DNA from: Paralichthys olivaceus
Lineage: Eukaryota > Chordata > Actinopteri > Pleuronectiformes > Paralichthyidae
Assembly (NCBI RefSeq): GCF_024713975.1
Contig: NC_091099.1
Coordinates: 15,667,501-15,731,500, forward strand
DNA length: 64,000 bases
Direction of reading: 5' to 3'
Within the stretch, counting starts at the first letter, position 1; the number at the start of each line of letters is the position of its first letter. Under the pieces are notes generated by a model that was not told the DNA's origin, did not search any database, and saw nothing but the letters and a program-made list of their open reading frames with translations. This document shows positions 37,001-60,700 of the stretch, piece after piece. The position numbers and the translations under genes were made by a program.

Positions 37001-40000
37001 TTAGACCAAGTTCCTCATTCTCTTCTGGAGGTGAAACCAGCAGGACAGATGTGATCAGAGGTTCACATCAGATATAATAACACTGTAATCAAATTTGGTC
37101 TCTGTGGCATTATTAACCTCACAATTCTTACTTTGACATTAATAACTGGGAACTTTGAAAACGGCTCATACACTAGAAATCTTAAACTGCACTTGAAGGC
37201 CCCCCACAGCTTCTCCATTTGAAATAGTGTTGTATATTTTTTCATACAGTCCTTGGCTTCTTTGATGTATGCATTTGTCTTCGGTAACTGTTATGTGTGA
37301 CTAAAGTGTCATATTGTTGATATGATTAATTTTATTATTGCTTAATCTCTTGTTGTTATTTTTGGGATCAAATTTATTCTTTTAAAACGTTAAAAACCAC
37401 CCCCCTCCCACAGCTTTCACAGATGTCTTTAAATATAATAATTTGTTTACACTTATACAACAAAGAATGAACAAATGTCATTTGAGAAGCTTGTAACAGA
37501 CAATATTCAGCATTGTTTCATTATATTTGCATGTTGCAACTGAATACTCCTAATCTCACCTTCCCAACAGTTGTCATGAAAACTCAAAAGGTTTTAGTTT
37601 GTCCAGTTTGGACAACATTAAAAACATGGCGGCCTCCACAGAGACCTCAATCTTAAACACTGAAGTTGACAATTCGTCTTTTGAATGACTATTCAGTTCA
37701 TTGCTTCAGCTCCAGTCTACTTGCTGTAATGTCTGGAAAATGGATCTCATCTCTGTTGCTTTTCTATTCCTGAGGTTCTCCTCTATTTTCCCCATAAAAT
37801 AGTCAATGATTGAAAGATTGAACTAGGAGAGGTTTTTTATTATTTTTTAAGGCCTGTGACAACATTTTTTGATCTTGGGCTTTATGAGTTGGTCCGATTA
37901 GTTAAGTCATTCAACAAGTTGAGAGTTTTAATTTCATTCAGTCAGATTTTTTAACAGACTATTTGAACCTGAAATGTACATAAACATCAAGGTCTGATCA
38001 GGTCCACAGATACAGTGATTTTCAAACTGCAAACCCATTGGTGAATAACTGCTGATTTCCTATGTAGGATCTTAGATTTGTGAGATCTTCTTTCCTGTTT
38101 ATCAGATATTTAAACAAACAAAACAAGATGAAGACAGTGAATTATCTGTCACCAAAGGCCAGTGGTAATAAGGTCACACTGAACAGCATCTGCTCCTACT
38201 ACAGGACCTGGTAATTATGAAGAGGTATTGATGGCTGAACGTCAGCTGCCTAATGAATTCAGATATTGATCCAGCGACCGTGCCTTTTGACAATGACCCT
38301 CCCCGTCTCCCGGCCCTCATTCAGCAGCACTACAAAGGGCTCCAGCTGTGAGATCAGTCATGCTGCATCAGCAGAACAACTGTCGGATGGCTCAGGTAAA
38401 TGCATCACATTCGGAACAGGAGATTTGTTGTGATTTTAAAAGATACTGCCTAATTCTCACTCTAAATTGTATCTATGAATGGTTGTGTAATTATTTGAGG
38501 GGATTTCTGTATCAAACATGCACCTCCACACTTCACTAACCAATCAAATAAGGAGCGCAGAGTGTAATTATGTATTGATTAGAGCTAACTATTGATTTAA
38601 TCATCCATTCTATAAGGCATAGTTATAATTCAAACGCTCAAAGCTAATGCTTAGGTAAATAGAATTCTGTGATACATTTACTCAAGAGCTTCAATTTTTT
38701 AATATGTTATTTACAGCTTTACATTTTTACAAAACAAAACTATACTGAATGGACACACAAAACGATACTATTATACTATATACTATACTACTATGATGGC
38801 ACAAAAGTAAGACACAAACAACAGAACAAAAAGGCTGTTAGTAAGTTAAAAAAAATAATTCAGACATGGTAACAAGGTAAAGAGCATTAATAGATGCACA
38901 AGGTAGATCAGAGTCTGTATGGATGCTGGGTTAATATGACTCTGGGTAGAGAAAGTTTTTTTAATCTATTCTGTGTATCTGGTTTGTGCAACACTTAAAC
39001 TACTACTACTACTACTACTGCTACTACTTCTACTACTGCTAAACACAGGAATAATTTAGGTAAATCCAAAGATTAAAATCAGATTAGGAGACACAAACAG
39101 GATTTATTAATACAAAATCTATAACACAAGAATAGTTAAAAAGTTAGACCAAGGTCACAAGTTAAGAGGAATAAACACCTACAGTACATCATATGTGAAC
39201 ACAAGAATGATTAACAGTATTACTATTATTATAATACTATTATTATAGTATTAGTAATACTATAATAGTAATACTACTGTCACATATGAGGCATAGGAAG
39301 GACAGATGTGGTTTAGTTTTGTTTTTCAGTAGTGTAGTCGATGCATCACCTATCGATTTTGAGATCGGTTTATCAATTATTTTAAACATGTGCATTTAGT
39401 ATTATGTATTTAAATTGCATTAGCTTTTTAAAGAACATTGTATCTTACCAGCAATAGATGTTTAATGTCTTGCATCAGTTGACAGAGAGGAAAAATCCTG
39501 ATATTCTTTTTGTGGACCCAGAAAAAAATGTCCTCACTCTCATTGAGATCTATTGTCTGTCAGTGCCTCAAATAAAGAGTCATATCATGTAATGTTGTTA
39601 ATCTTTACCTATATTTTTTTTGTTTGACTATTAATAAGTTGTGTACAAACAGGAAACATGATCACTTATTCCTTGTGAAATTTGTCGACTCACAATGACA
39701 AATGTTCGGTGGAGGTCAGGGTTAGCGCTGGGCCTGCACTGATCAATAGGGTTAAGGTCATTAACATGTTATGAATATCACGAGGCCATGGGAAAGCAGA
39801 GCAGGGGACCGGCGAGCTGGACTCTGATTGGCTGGAGTGTGTCTCTAGGAGAGGCCACCCCCCGCTGACCTCAGAGGTCATTTGAAGAGCTGATGACCTC
39901 TGACCTCATGTCGAGGGGCTGATGGAGAGGTTCCGCATTTGCATAGACTTGACTGATAAAACATTAAAAGTGTGCGGTGTGACAAAAAAACAAATAAACA

Positions 40001-40310
40001 TCAGCATTACCATAACATCTGGAAAAATCAATAGCTTTGTTATAAAGCTGTGACAGTCCAAAATTGAGCTTTTGTCTTTTTATCACTTATATTAAGAGAC
40101 AGATCCAGGTTTAATATCCTGAAATGACACAATCACTGACACTTAATATAAAAATTGTTAAGCAAATAAATAAACCAATTAAATTACTCATGCATAGTAT
40201 GACTATTTTTAATCTACAATGACAATTAATTCCTGCAAGGTTAATTTCTCTGACTTTTTTATTTACTGCAAGAAAATACAAAATGATCAGCACATAAACA
40301 CACAAGAACA
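37001..40310. other. Gene-poor intergenic DNA between prtg and rfx7
   Basis: No supported exon was seen on either strand. In human several genes separate PRTG and RFX7 (NEDD4 for one); none was found here. It holds a CTA triplet run at about 39000-39040, a near-perfect palindrome at 39215-39280 and two compositionally distinct patches (38140-38400 and 39690-39960). Confidence 0.5.
39690..39960. promoter_or_regulatory. Candidate regulatory element with nuclear-receptor half-sites
   Basis: Within 41 bases there are four AGGTCA-type half-sites. TGACCT-cag-AGGTCA lies at 39866-39880 (everted, spacing 3) and TGACCT-c-TGACCT at 39894-39906 (a direct repeat with spacing 1, the DR1 layout used by RXR heterodimers and HNF4/COUP-TF). 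Nearby are 'gattggctgg' (CCAAT-type) and 'atttgcat' (octamer-like, about 39938). Spacing is read directly; function is inference. Confidence 0.35.
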
Positions 40311-40314
40311 TTCT

Positions 40315-43076
40315 TTAAAAAAGTTTATTGGCTTTTAAAACCACTTTAAAAATCTCACCAGTGAGTACTTTCCATTGAAAAAAAAGAAACAACGCGTTTG
40401 CAATATTAACAAGCTACTGTACATTAAGCAGTACACCAGACAACACCACAGAGGAGGGTTTTTTTAACTGGTAAAAATGGACAAGAGAGTCGAACAGAGT
40501 TGGTTCTGGGTCAGTCAAAGGTAAAGAATCAGTCACCACTTGATGGAGCTCCTGTACACATTAAGAGGTGCATTTCCTTCATTCATATTCAAATATCAGT
40601 GCCTTATTGTTAAAATAAAAAAAGAGAAAAATGTTAAATTTCTTCACAAATGCATTTAGCAAAATAAGAATATGTAAAATCAACAGAAAACAGCTGTCAA
40701 CATAACATATAGAACAACATTAACTTAGTAAACAACACACAACAATGTAACTCATAAAACTAGCACTGCCAGTCTGGTTAACAGAACCTGCCCAAAATCA
40801 CAGAAGACAGTGGTTACCAAGGATACAAAGTACAACATAAGTCATCACACATGCGTGCGTACAATCATTTATCAACATAATGAGCATGTAGGTTTTAAAA
40901 GGTTATTTAACTTTTTTCCCCCTCTATGCTTTAAATTCTCATGTATGAGAATGAGTAAGAAATGTGTATCTCACTGAGATTAATGCACATTTTGCTACAA
41001 GACAATTAGTCATTTTCTGACCGTTCAGTTAATTTCCTTACTCATCTTGTCATTTTTTTTTTTTGCGGGCATCCGTCGTTACATTTGTCCATAAAGATGT
41101 GTCATAAAAATTTAGTGCAATAATGTGAACCTCCAAAGTTTGTTGAAACATGAGTTTTTTTTTCCAGTGTCTGCTGAAAGGCTTTGAGCACAATGTCTGT
41201 CACAGAGATGTTTGCAACCAGCTAACAGTATCACAACTTTTTTTTTTTTTTAAACCATGCTATTGATCCTGCTCAAAGCGCACATCACTTCTGCAACCGC
41301 AGAGACCTATTATCTTTGAATAGAAAATAATAAAATTAAATCAGCAAGCGAGACCAGACAGCATTACTTTTACGACACATTGAGCCAGAAATGTAACACA
41401 CAACATACAGTATCTTGCCGACTATAGATCTGTTAAGCTTTTTTTTTCTCTTTTCAGTGGCACATACTTAGCTAGAATAATGGCCATAATATAGTGTTTT
41501 GATACATCAAATCTCTATGTATCTATCCTATTTACAGATGGAGCTTAAACATGACTTATACAACATTGACAATAGCCAAAAAACTCAAGCAAGCATCCTA
41601 CTGTATCACATAGCCTACCTGGCTAGCAGTGATGGTTTCAACATGCTTTCAGGTCCATGGTTACCTATAAAACATAGGACAGTGACCATTTCACAAATTT
41701 ACATACTGTACATAAGGTTTCTGCAACTTAATCCTTTTCCTTAAATGCAATATATCATCAGACGCTGCTTGTTTCCTGTTGTTTGCCAGGGTGTCTCTAC
41801 ATGTAATAATCTCTTCATGTTATTCAAACAGATCATCTTTGGTATGGAAATAAGGCTGGATCTCCACAAACATAATGATTTCGCTTCCGCTTGATCTCAA
41901 AATGACATCACATCAAACACGTCAGCCTTCAGCTTTTTTTTTTCCCTCTAACTAAGCCTTCTCCATACCGTTTATATTCTTTTTCCGAGCTGGGAGTATA
42001 GCATGCCAATAAAATCTATGACATGTGCCTGCTGTGTGTTTTCATGAAATGACAGCATATTCAGTTCCTCTAAATCCATCACTGGTTAAGGGCACACAGA
42101 GTGTAGTCGTTTGCCTGTACAATACGCGTCTATATTGTAACTGCAAAAACAAAACAGAATAAGAAAGTACTGAAAATATCACAGTAACAGCTGCCTTGAT
42201 ATGATGAAGCTCTGGATGGTTCTGAAGATATCTTAACATTATACTATATACAGTCTCTCTAAAGATGGCATAAGGCCTTGGACTTTGGGGAATAAGGCAG
42301 CCAGTTGTTGATTCCTTTCCATATAGTCCGCAAAGAGGCCTGAATTCCCATCATCTCCCTACTGATTCATCTACTCCCTTTATAAGATATTAAACAGTAC
42401 AAGAAGTATAGGTTTTAAGAAAATTTCACTTGCGGACAATGCTCAGATGTGAATCAGTTTACCACTGATTTTGGTTTATGATAAAAGTATAAAGATTATG
42501 TCATAAATTCAGCACCTGGCAGCGTTAAGATGCCGCCCTTTTTCATATTCCGATATGGCAGGCAAATGTACTACAACTATTATGTGCATACAACAATCCC
42601 AATATTGTTTCCATTTGGTTGAACTTGAACTGCACACACTGAAAATATTATACGACAGCATACATTTTTGGTGAAGTCTTTTGTGCCAAATTTCCTACCC
42701 ATCTCACTTTCTTGAAGTGTTCATTAAATACAAATATTGCATTATTGATTGGCTATAACATGGAAGATTACGTTCCTCATTATGTTGATACCATACAGAT
42801 CTGCTCTCGTAAGTGCATGCTGCCACCAAATTCTTTCGTTTCTGATTTCAGATGAGGGAGAAAAAGTGGTTCAGTACTGAAACTCCAGGTGACAAGTGTA
42901 AAAGGAGAGAAGTAACTAAACGTCAGTAGGAGAGATTTTCTGGTACGCCTGGCACTTTTAACAGAACGGATGGCAAAGTCCAGACAAATCCCAACAAACT
43001 ATAGTTTCAAAACAGATATACTACATATGCACCAAACAAACAACAGAACGGAAACCATACAGAGTAAAAGATATCG
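40315..43076 (-). other. rfx7: rfx7 3'UTR (about 2.75 kb)
   Basis: The stretch after the rfx7 stop has no other gene. A minus-strand AATAAA (TTTATT at 40324-40329) sits about 2.75 kb downstream, with a T-rich minus-strand stretch around it, giving a likely mRNA end near 40310. Confidence 0.5.
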
Positions 43077-53754
<10,678 letters not shown>

Positions 53755-54110
53755 CGCGACGGAGGGGTGGTGGGGGAGCTTTAACGAGTAGGCCTCATCC
53801 CCGGCTGTGCACTGCACCGGACCCACCGCTGCTGGAGCGGCTCAGGCAGCTAGGACAGCCCGCTGAATCCAGCGCGAAGCATGGCCACGAACACGGAGAT
53901 CCGACCCTCGCGAAGACGCAAAACAGAAGCGGGAAGAAAAACACACCCGGGCGTACAAAAAGGCATTTCTCCGAGGAGGGCTCTCTCTGTGTGCGCTGCC
54001 GCAAACAGCAAACAGCGAACCGCACGCCTGCAGCAGCAGCAGCCACAGAGCAGCCGTCCGCGTCACGTCACACACAGGCAGCGGAGAGCAGCCCGGAAAC
54101 ACCGCGTCAA
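53755..54110. promoter_or_regulatory. rfx7: rfx7 promoter, possibly bidirectional
   Basis: A CpG-rich block sits upstream of the rfx7 ATG. It contains 'gcgtcacgtcac' (CRE-like, near 54060). A plus-strand transcript with a good splice donor at 54125 appears to start within it, so the promoter may fire both ways. Confidence 0.45.
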
Positions 54111-55075
54111 AATAAAAGCACCAGGTGAGTAGTGCTGACAGGATAAAGTTCATGTTTTCAGGGCTGATGCATCAGGATTGATCTCCTGGAGAGAGGTGTG
54201 CGAACGGATCAAGCATTTCAGGTTTTGTAAGGATGCTTTGAAAAGAAAAAAAAAAGATCCATGGATATGTTTCATTTATTAATTTGATGTCAAGTGGAGT
54301 CAACAGAAAAAAAACATTATTTTTTCAATGAAGTAAAAAATTTAACCGGTGTGGCAGGACCACACCTTAACCAGTAATTACCCATCAACCCTTCTTATAC
54401 CTGGTCACCCATCCTGCTTTGTTTGTCTCAGATTTCCAGACCCACCCCCCCTCCCCCCTTCCATTCCCCTCATCCATTTACCCCCCTACTTCATCCTCAT
54501 CCCTACCTACATCACTTCATCCTCCCTTCCCTCATCCCTTCCATTTCAATCTGGTGCATATTTCTCTCATGTCTCTCCCTAGGTTCTGTCCTGGGGTCCG
54601 ACATCAGCATGGGTGCATGAGACGGAGCCCCCACACTGAGTCTGCATCCGCCCAGTCCACAGCCTATCCTGCCAGACCAGCCTAACAGAGACATTCTTCA
54701 TCCATCTTCATCGTCACCCTATTGCAGAGTATATTTGATGCCTGGGGAAGTGGGGATCTCCCAAAGTTACTGTCTTTTCAAGCACAGAAAACCTTCTTCG
54801 TGTCTCCACACATTGTTTTCTTGGGGATAGTAGCACAGAGGACATTTTATACTACAAAGACCTGATATGTCCAACTGCAGACGTTTCATGCATTTTTTGT
54901 TCCCTGTCACTTGCAGTGGAACGATATCTGATAGCATAAGTGAGCGAGATGATTACTGCAAGCAAAACTGTTTCAGTGTTCACCTGCCTCCTGTCTATTT
55001 TCACATATTTTCAGTAATACAGTGCAATGCAATGTTTGATGTGGACCATATCCAATAAAACTCTTTGGGCCACCA
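53881..55075 (+). ncRNA. Possible divergent two-exon transcript from the rfx7 promoter
   Basis: Reading away from rfx7, a CAG|GTGAGT donor lies at 54124/54125. A strongly pyrimidine-rich tract follows, ending in ctctccctag with the acceptor at 54582/54583, and AATAAA is at 55054-55059. Splicing would join an ORF from the ATG at 53881 to a stop at 54620 (93 codons). Its arginine- and glutamine-rich sequence resembles no family I know and partly mirrors the rfx7 5'UTR, so a non-coding divergent RNA is more likely than a protein gene. No transcript evidence is available. Confidence 0.35.
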
Positions 55076-56415
55076 AAGCATTTTTTCATATTGAGTGGTT
55101 TTATTTTTCTACTTTCTTCTACTTTAGTACATTTCAGAGGAAAACAATGTACTTTATTTAAGTATGAAAATGAATATTCTGTATTGTCTTACATCAAATT
55201 GAACGTTTTTCATCAGTGAACAGTTGTCAGATAAAACAAGTAGCTACGGTGGAAATGGAAATAAATATTATTAATCATTATCACAAAACACCTATATTTT
55301 ATCAACCACTTTTAAAAAATAAAAAATACATTGTTCTCATTGATGCATAAAAGAACCCTTGCCTTGTCCATTTCCAGTTGTTCATGTTATTTATTAGATT
55401 GTTTTAATTTTCAAACGCTGACGGTCATTTTAATCTTCATCACGTCTAACTTGACGCTGCCTGTGCCTCTGTGTAGTTCCGCTGTCAGCCAGCGGAGGCG
55501 CTGCTGCAGGAAGCTGTTGGATCAGATAGTGACAATGACGAGTAAACATCCAGGATCATACACTCCTTCATGTAAACCGCTCATTGAGCAGCGCCTGCAT
55601 CGACCACGATATCTAACAATATGTTGCTATCGAACGATTATGTGATCAGACATGTGATCGGGACGTGTGTGCACGGTGCCCGGGGTTTGTCTCAGCTCAT
55701 CACACCGCGGACTATTTTCTCCTTCGCCTGAAATCTGAGACTCAGTTGGTGGAAAGAAAATAACCTGTGGGTGAACTGTAAAGAGACCAGATATAAATAC
55801 AACGCTCACTTGCATCACACCAGTAAAACTGCTATTAATCACATATCACACACATGTCCTGATCATTTGATACTAATTCATGATTTTAACATATTGGTAA
55901 TCGATAATGACCCACAGTCTCTCTTTATGTGATTGTAAATGTGGAATAATCAGAAGAATGAAGTCACCAGGTCAAGAAAAACAAGACCTATATACATGCT
56001 TTGATCATGACTTATTGTGTGCTGCCATCTGTTGATGAAAACAGGGAATGATCCTCCACTGCTCCATGTTGGCTCCGGTCCTGATGATGCAGGACAGCAA
56101 GAGACAGAGGGTGTGAACCTGAGCTGTGACTTGACTGGCTGAGAGATAAGAACAGCAGGAACAGAATAACAGAAATGTATTTTTAAAATGTTTATTGCCT
56201 GATCACAAAGTGCTCTGCTCTAATTTAGTTTGTGCAAATGTTTATTTAATGTCTGCTTTGTCCTCTGCAGCAACTAAACCTTTTTGTCTCCATTGTGCAG
56301 AATATGATTATGATGGAGACACAAGAAGGGAGCTGTACCATTACACCTTACAAAGCACCAGAAAGCTTTTTAAAGCATTGATACAGATATTTGTCTCAGA
56401 ATAATTAAACATATT

Positions 56416-57326
56416 CAAAAAAAATGATGCTGCTGTCTCTGTTATTCTCATGTTTAGTGGGTATGTTTTCTGGAGGAGTATATTCAGGAGCTTCATGGTT
56501 TTTGGGGAAGGTTGCTGAGGTACCGGGGTGTCCTCTTTGGTAATAGTCATGTGCATGCCATCACCATGCTGCTCCACAGTCAGTAAGGGGTGTTTGAGCC
56601 CTTCCACAGGTGTGATCCTCTGATGGTTGACTTGCAAAATGTTTTTGAAGAGGTCAATGAACTGCTCCACCTCGTTCGACTCATTATCGTCCCATTCATG
56701 CATCATCTGGAGCAACAGAGTTCAGAATATTTAGAATGATCTAATTTGATTATGGAAATGTGGTCAAAGAATAAGACTCCTGAGGCATTGAAGACATTCT
56801 TGTAATAGCATTACACTATAAAGATTGAGATTGAGTGGATCACTTACGAGCTCTGAGACAAGTAGAGAGTGAAAACACTGTTTGTCTTTGTGGATGGCTG
56901 GATGAATGGATGGATGGATGAATGGATGGATGGATGGATGAATGGATGGATGGATGAATGGATGGATGGATGGATGGAAACCTTCAGTCTCCATGTGCCT
57001 CAAAGATTGAAAAACTGGCTGCTCTTCAGTCCAGCATCCAGCTGGTAAGTGGATGTTTCATCCAGTGTGTTCACGATGTTCCTAATCTGGAAACACACGT
57101 GTGATCTGATTAAGGAGCTGATCCTTTATTCAAAATAACACTCTCTTGAGAAACACATCCAGGATGCTGCGACTATTTGTGTCTGTGAAGAAGATGCTTA
57201 TGATGTTGTACTCATGTTCCCAGGGAAACGGGGGGTAGCCCCGAGCCATCTCTACCACGTCAATCCCAGAGACCACTGACTGTAGGGCAGGCCCAAAACG
57301 ACCTCTGGAGCCCTGGTCGAGACAAA
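56416..57326 (-). pseudogene. Broken HIPK-like protein kinase fragment
   Basis: Three minus-strand pieces match successive parts of the C-lobe of homeodomain-interacting protein kinases. The first, 57314-57200, reads RAPEVVLGLPYS then WSLG (the APE and DxWSLG region). It hits a stop about 20 codons in and resumes in another frame as EMARGYPPFPWEHEYNI. The second, 57086-57000, begins after a good acceptor, reads [20 protein letters not shown] and KSSQFFN, then stops. The third, about 56715-56490, contains FIDLFKNILQVNHQRITPVE and GLKHPLLTV. The frameshift, lost residues before WSLG, a likely donor change (ATAAGC where GTAAGC is expected near 57195) and the missing N-lobe all indicate a decayed copy. 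HIPK-like genes are numerous in teleosts as I recall, so a relic of that expansion is likely. Confidence 0.7.
56891..56978. repeat. GGAT/GAAT tetranucleotide microsatellite
   Basis: Near-perfect tandem GGAT units with regular GAAT variants lie in what would be an intron of the HIPK-like relic. Confidence 0.95.
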
Positions 57327-57639
57327 ATAAACAACAATAAGCTTGATGTATGAAAACTGAAATCTCATTTCATATCCCTGTGTTCAGAAGGGAACTGATG
57401 GGCAATCAGCTCATGAAGACCTTCAAATATACGAGGACCACTAGTGGAACTAAAAAAAGAACTTCACTTTGATTTATTGACTCATTCACTTTTTTAAATG
57501 ATTTAAATGATTAATATTTTATGTAATTTAATTTGTGCATAATGTGCCTTGGTATTTGGTTGTATGTGTCATAATTTCAATGCCTTGATATTTGTACTAC
57601 TACTAAATTAAAGCTTTTTCACTAAACAAACGCACGCCC

Positions 57640-57726
57640 TAATCCACACTCCATACTAGCTGGAGGCGGAAATGCACTCAATCGTTCTTTGCCAACCACC
57701 AATAAAACCCAGAAGAAGAAGAAAAT
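57640..57726 (+). mobile_element. Probable retroelement tail ending in an AGA/GAA run
   Basis: A short segment ends in 'caccaataaaacccagaaga' and continues as a GAA run. Tails of this form (cc-aataaaac-c-agaagaagaag) recur in fish intergenic DNA. There is no coding part. Confidence 0.35.
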
Positions 57727-60700
57727 GTTGCAGTATGGTGATGAGGGACACATGTGAGGAACAAGGTTGACAAAAGGTTACCATAGAACCAATCATAAAT
57801 ATGACCTATTTTATGAAAGATATATACTAAAGTTCATTTGTTGCTGGAGAATATAAATATATATAATGATATTCAAATTGCATATTCATTTCGCATATAA
57901 TTAGTCATTAGTGATGACAACTATAAAATGATGTAAAAACAGAAAACTGGTGATGTAAAGTTTCAGGATTATTTCATTAATCCAGTATGTGAAAGTGTGT
58001 TTTAAAGGCAGCGTGGCAAACTATCTTTTTTGTTATTATATAATATAATTGACAGTCAAATCATTTGATTATTATTATATTATTAAATGTTTGTGTTTGT
58101 TGATTAACATTGAGATAATCCTGATAACGTCTCCCTGTCTCCACAGTGCATCACACACATCCATCAGGCCTTGTCATCCGCTGACTTGTTAACGACACCG
58201 GAGGTGAGGAGCAGTGACACTTCATCTAAATCTCAAGAAAAAATGTTGTTTCCTTGTTAGTCATTGTTTTCTCACTCTATTTTTGACCTGTGGTTGCTGG
58301 CTATTCTGTGCTGATTTATTTCACTGTCAATCTCCTGTCACTTCTGATTTGGGCTGGAAGGGCTCATCTCAGCAGTCTTTGCCCTTGTTCATTCCTCCAG
58401 ATGTTAAGATTTACACAGGACTCCTGCTGAAGAGGCCTCTGACTCTGTGCTGCTAGACTACACTCCCAGTGTATCTGTGTGTGGGTCTGAGACAGCACGC
58501 TGCTCACTCTAAATGTTACTTCTCATTAAGTCACATTACGCTGTTCCCTGCTTATCAAACAAATGTAATTCGATGTTTAGATTTTCAAACTAAAGGAAGA
58601 TATTGAAACAAATAGAAATATATAAGAATGAAGCTGATAAGGAGCATTCAGAGGTAATGTTTCATTGATGCTTGTCTGTTTTATTCTGACCTTGTAGAGC
58701 AGCATGTAACTGTGTTTTGAAAGGTGGGACATAAATAAAGTTTATTATCATTATATGTTGGCAGGATTAAGCAATAACTACAGAACCAATTTTATCAGAT
58801 CTTTGTGGAATGATGGGACAAAGAGTCAGACCCAGGAATTATTTTCACTTTGTTTAACATTGTGCGTTTTTCAACAGTTTTATTTATCATTCGGAAAAAC
58901 AATTCATTTATGTGGATGAAAAGAATCAGACAGGTTTTAGGGGACTGATATTTATGATTACGTGCAATTGTGTTCAGATCCAAATAAAAAACTAGATCTA
59001 GTGACTTTACATGTGGTTTCATAAGGGCACTGCTGTGCCTTGTTGTTTGTAACAAACCATTCTAGTTTGTTGTTTGGTTTGATTTTGAGCAAGATTACAC
59101 AAAAATACAAAATTGATTTCTACCAAACAAAAAGAACTTAATACATTTTAGTACAGATATTGACTAAGGGGCAGATTTTAGATCATTTAGATCCTCAAAC
59201 AACTTCCCTTTGTCTTTTCTACTTTAAAAACTAGACAATCGTGTGTAGGAGTGTTTGACCTTGGCGGAGGTACACGCTCTCCTGAGTTTCAGATTTAGAT
59301 TTCATTTAATTTCATTTGAAGAGACTAATTAACTGTGATCAGGTCACACATGAGACTGACAGTGACCAAAACACACCCTCCTTCTCCTCATAGGTGCTGC
59401 TGAATGTGGGACAGCGAGGTCACCGTGGTGCAGAGGTCGTCAAGTCTGCCTCGCACGTGCACCGTTGAGCCACAGCCGATCCAATCCTCTTACACTACCC
59501 CCCTACTTCTTCTTCTTCCAGCACTCAGGCCAGACTATAAGATCAGCTCACTATGCAGGTCTTATCCTGAAGCAGTAGATCCTCAGAGTCACGCCAGCAG
59601 GTATCAAACACCACACACAACCCACTTACCTCTGGACACATAGGCCACAGGAGAGTAGAGTAGGCCCGTTTGGTTTTAAGATGCATTCACTGTGTGAATA
59701 GAATATCAGCAATTAATTATGTATTGCAACTACATTAGAAATTAAAAACTGGCAAACCAACAATTGGTTATTTTTTTATTTTGTGACATCTATTGACAGT
59801 TATTCTTCATGATGTCACCACTGCTCGCTGGTCCTAAGGAGGCGTTTCCCTGTGGGTTTTCTGATGTGTTCATCAGATTGTTCATGCCTGGCTGGGGAAT
59901 TCCTGTTAAGGTTATTTCAATGTTACTGTCTTTGTATAAAAAGGCTTTTAAAATGTTAAATCACACTAAACACTAAAATAGAAATGTTAATAATGAAATT
60001 TTTTCCTTAATATGTGATGGGATGTTGACGATAATATGGTTTTGAATTGATTTTTAAACAAAACTAATTCTATGAATCAATCAGACTGAGCATTGGGAAA
60101 TTATATTATTATTTTATTTCTGAATTTTGATAGTTTTGATAGTTATGAACAGTTACTCAACAAAAAAATCACCAATGATACAAAAAATACTAGATTCATA
60201 TATAACCAAATAAAATCATCAAATATGCCCATAGCCCAGGCTGATGCATTCAAATGACTTGTTTTGACAAAAAATGTGCCAAAAACCACAATATGTTCAG
60301 TATTTCATCACATATGAAGAAAAAAAGGCAGCAGATCCTCACGTGTGTTTATTTTCTGACCTTTTATAGACAGTTATTAACAGTTACTATAGAAAATGAT
60401 CAACAGATGAATTAATAATACTAAAAAGTATTTAAAATCATGGAGGAAGTTTCACGTTTCTGTACAACTGTAAGTTATAAGCTGTCATGTATAAGTGAAC
60501 GTCAAGTATCCAGTGCGTCTTCAGTACAGATCATCATTTCAGTCTTTTCAGCCTTTAAATGCAGTTTTTTTCCTTTGACTTATCAGTTCAGTACCAGGGT
60601 GAAATATGGGAGTCCCTAGCTCTGACGTCACTCACACAGCCTGTCCCAGGCCGGGCTCTGTTGCAGATTTTATGCCGTGTGTGTGTGTGTGTGTTTTTTT

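Noticed and set aside
59404-59643. 79-codon plus-strand frame
   Set aside because: It has no family resemblance or conserved features. Only the acceptor just upstream is notable, and it is covered with the exon-like segment at 58147-58203.
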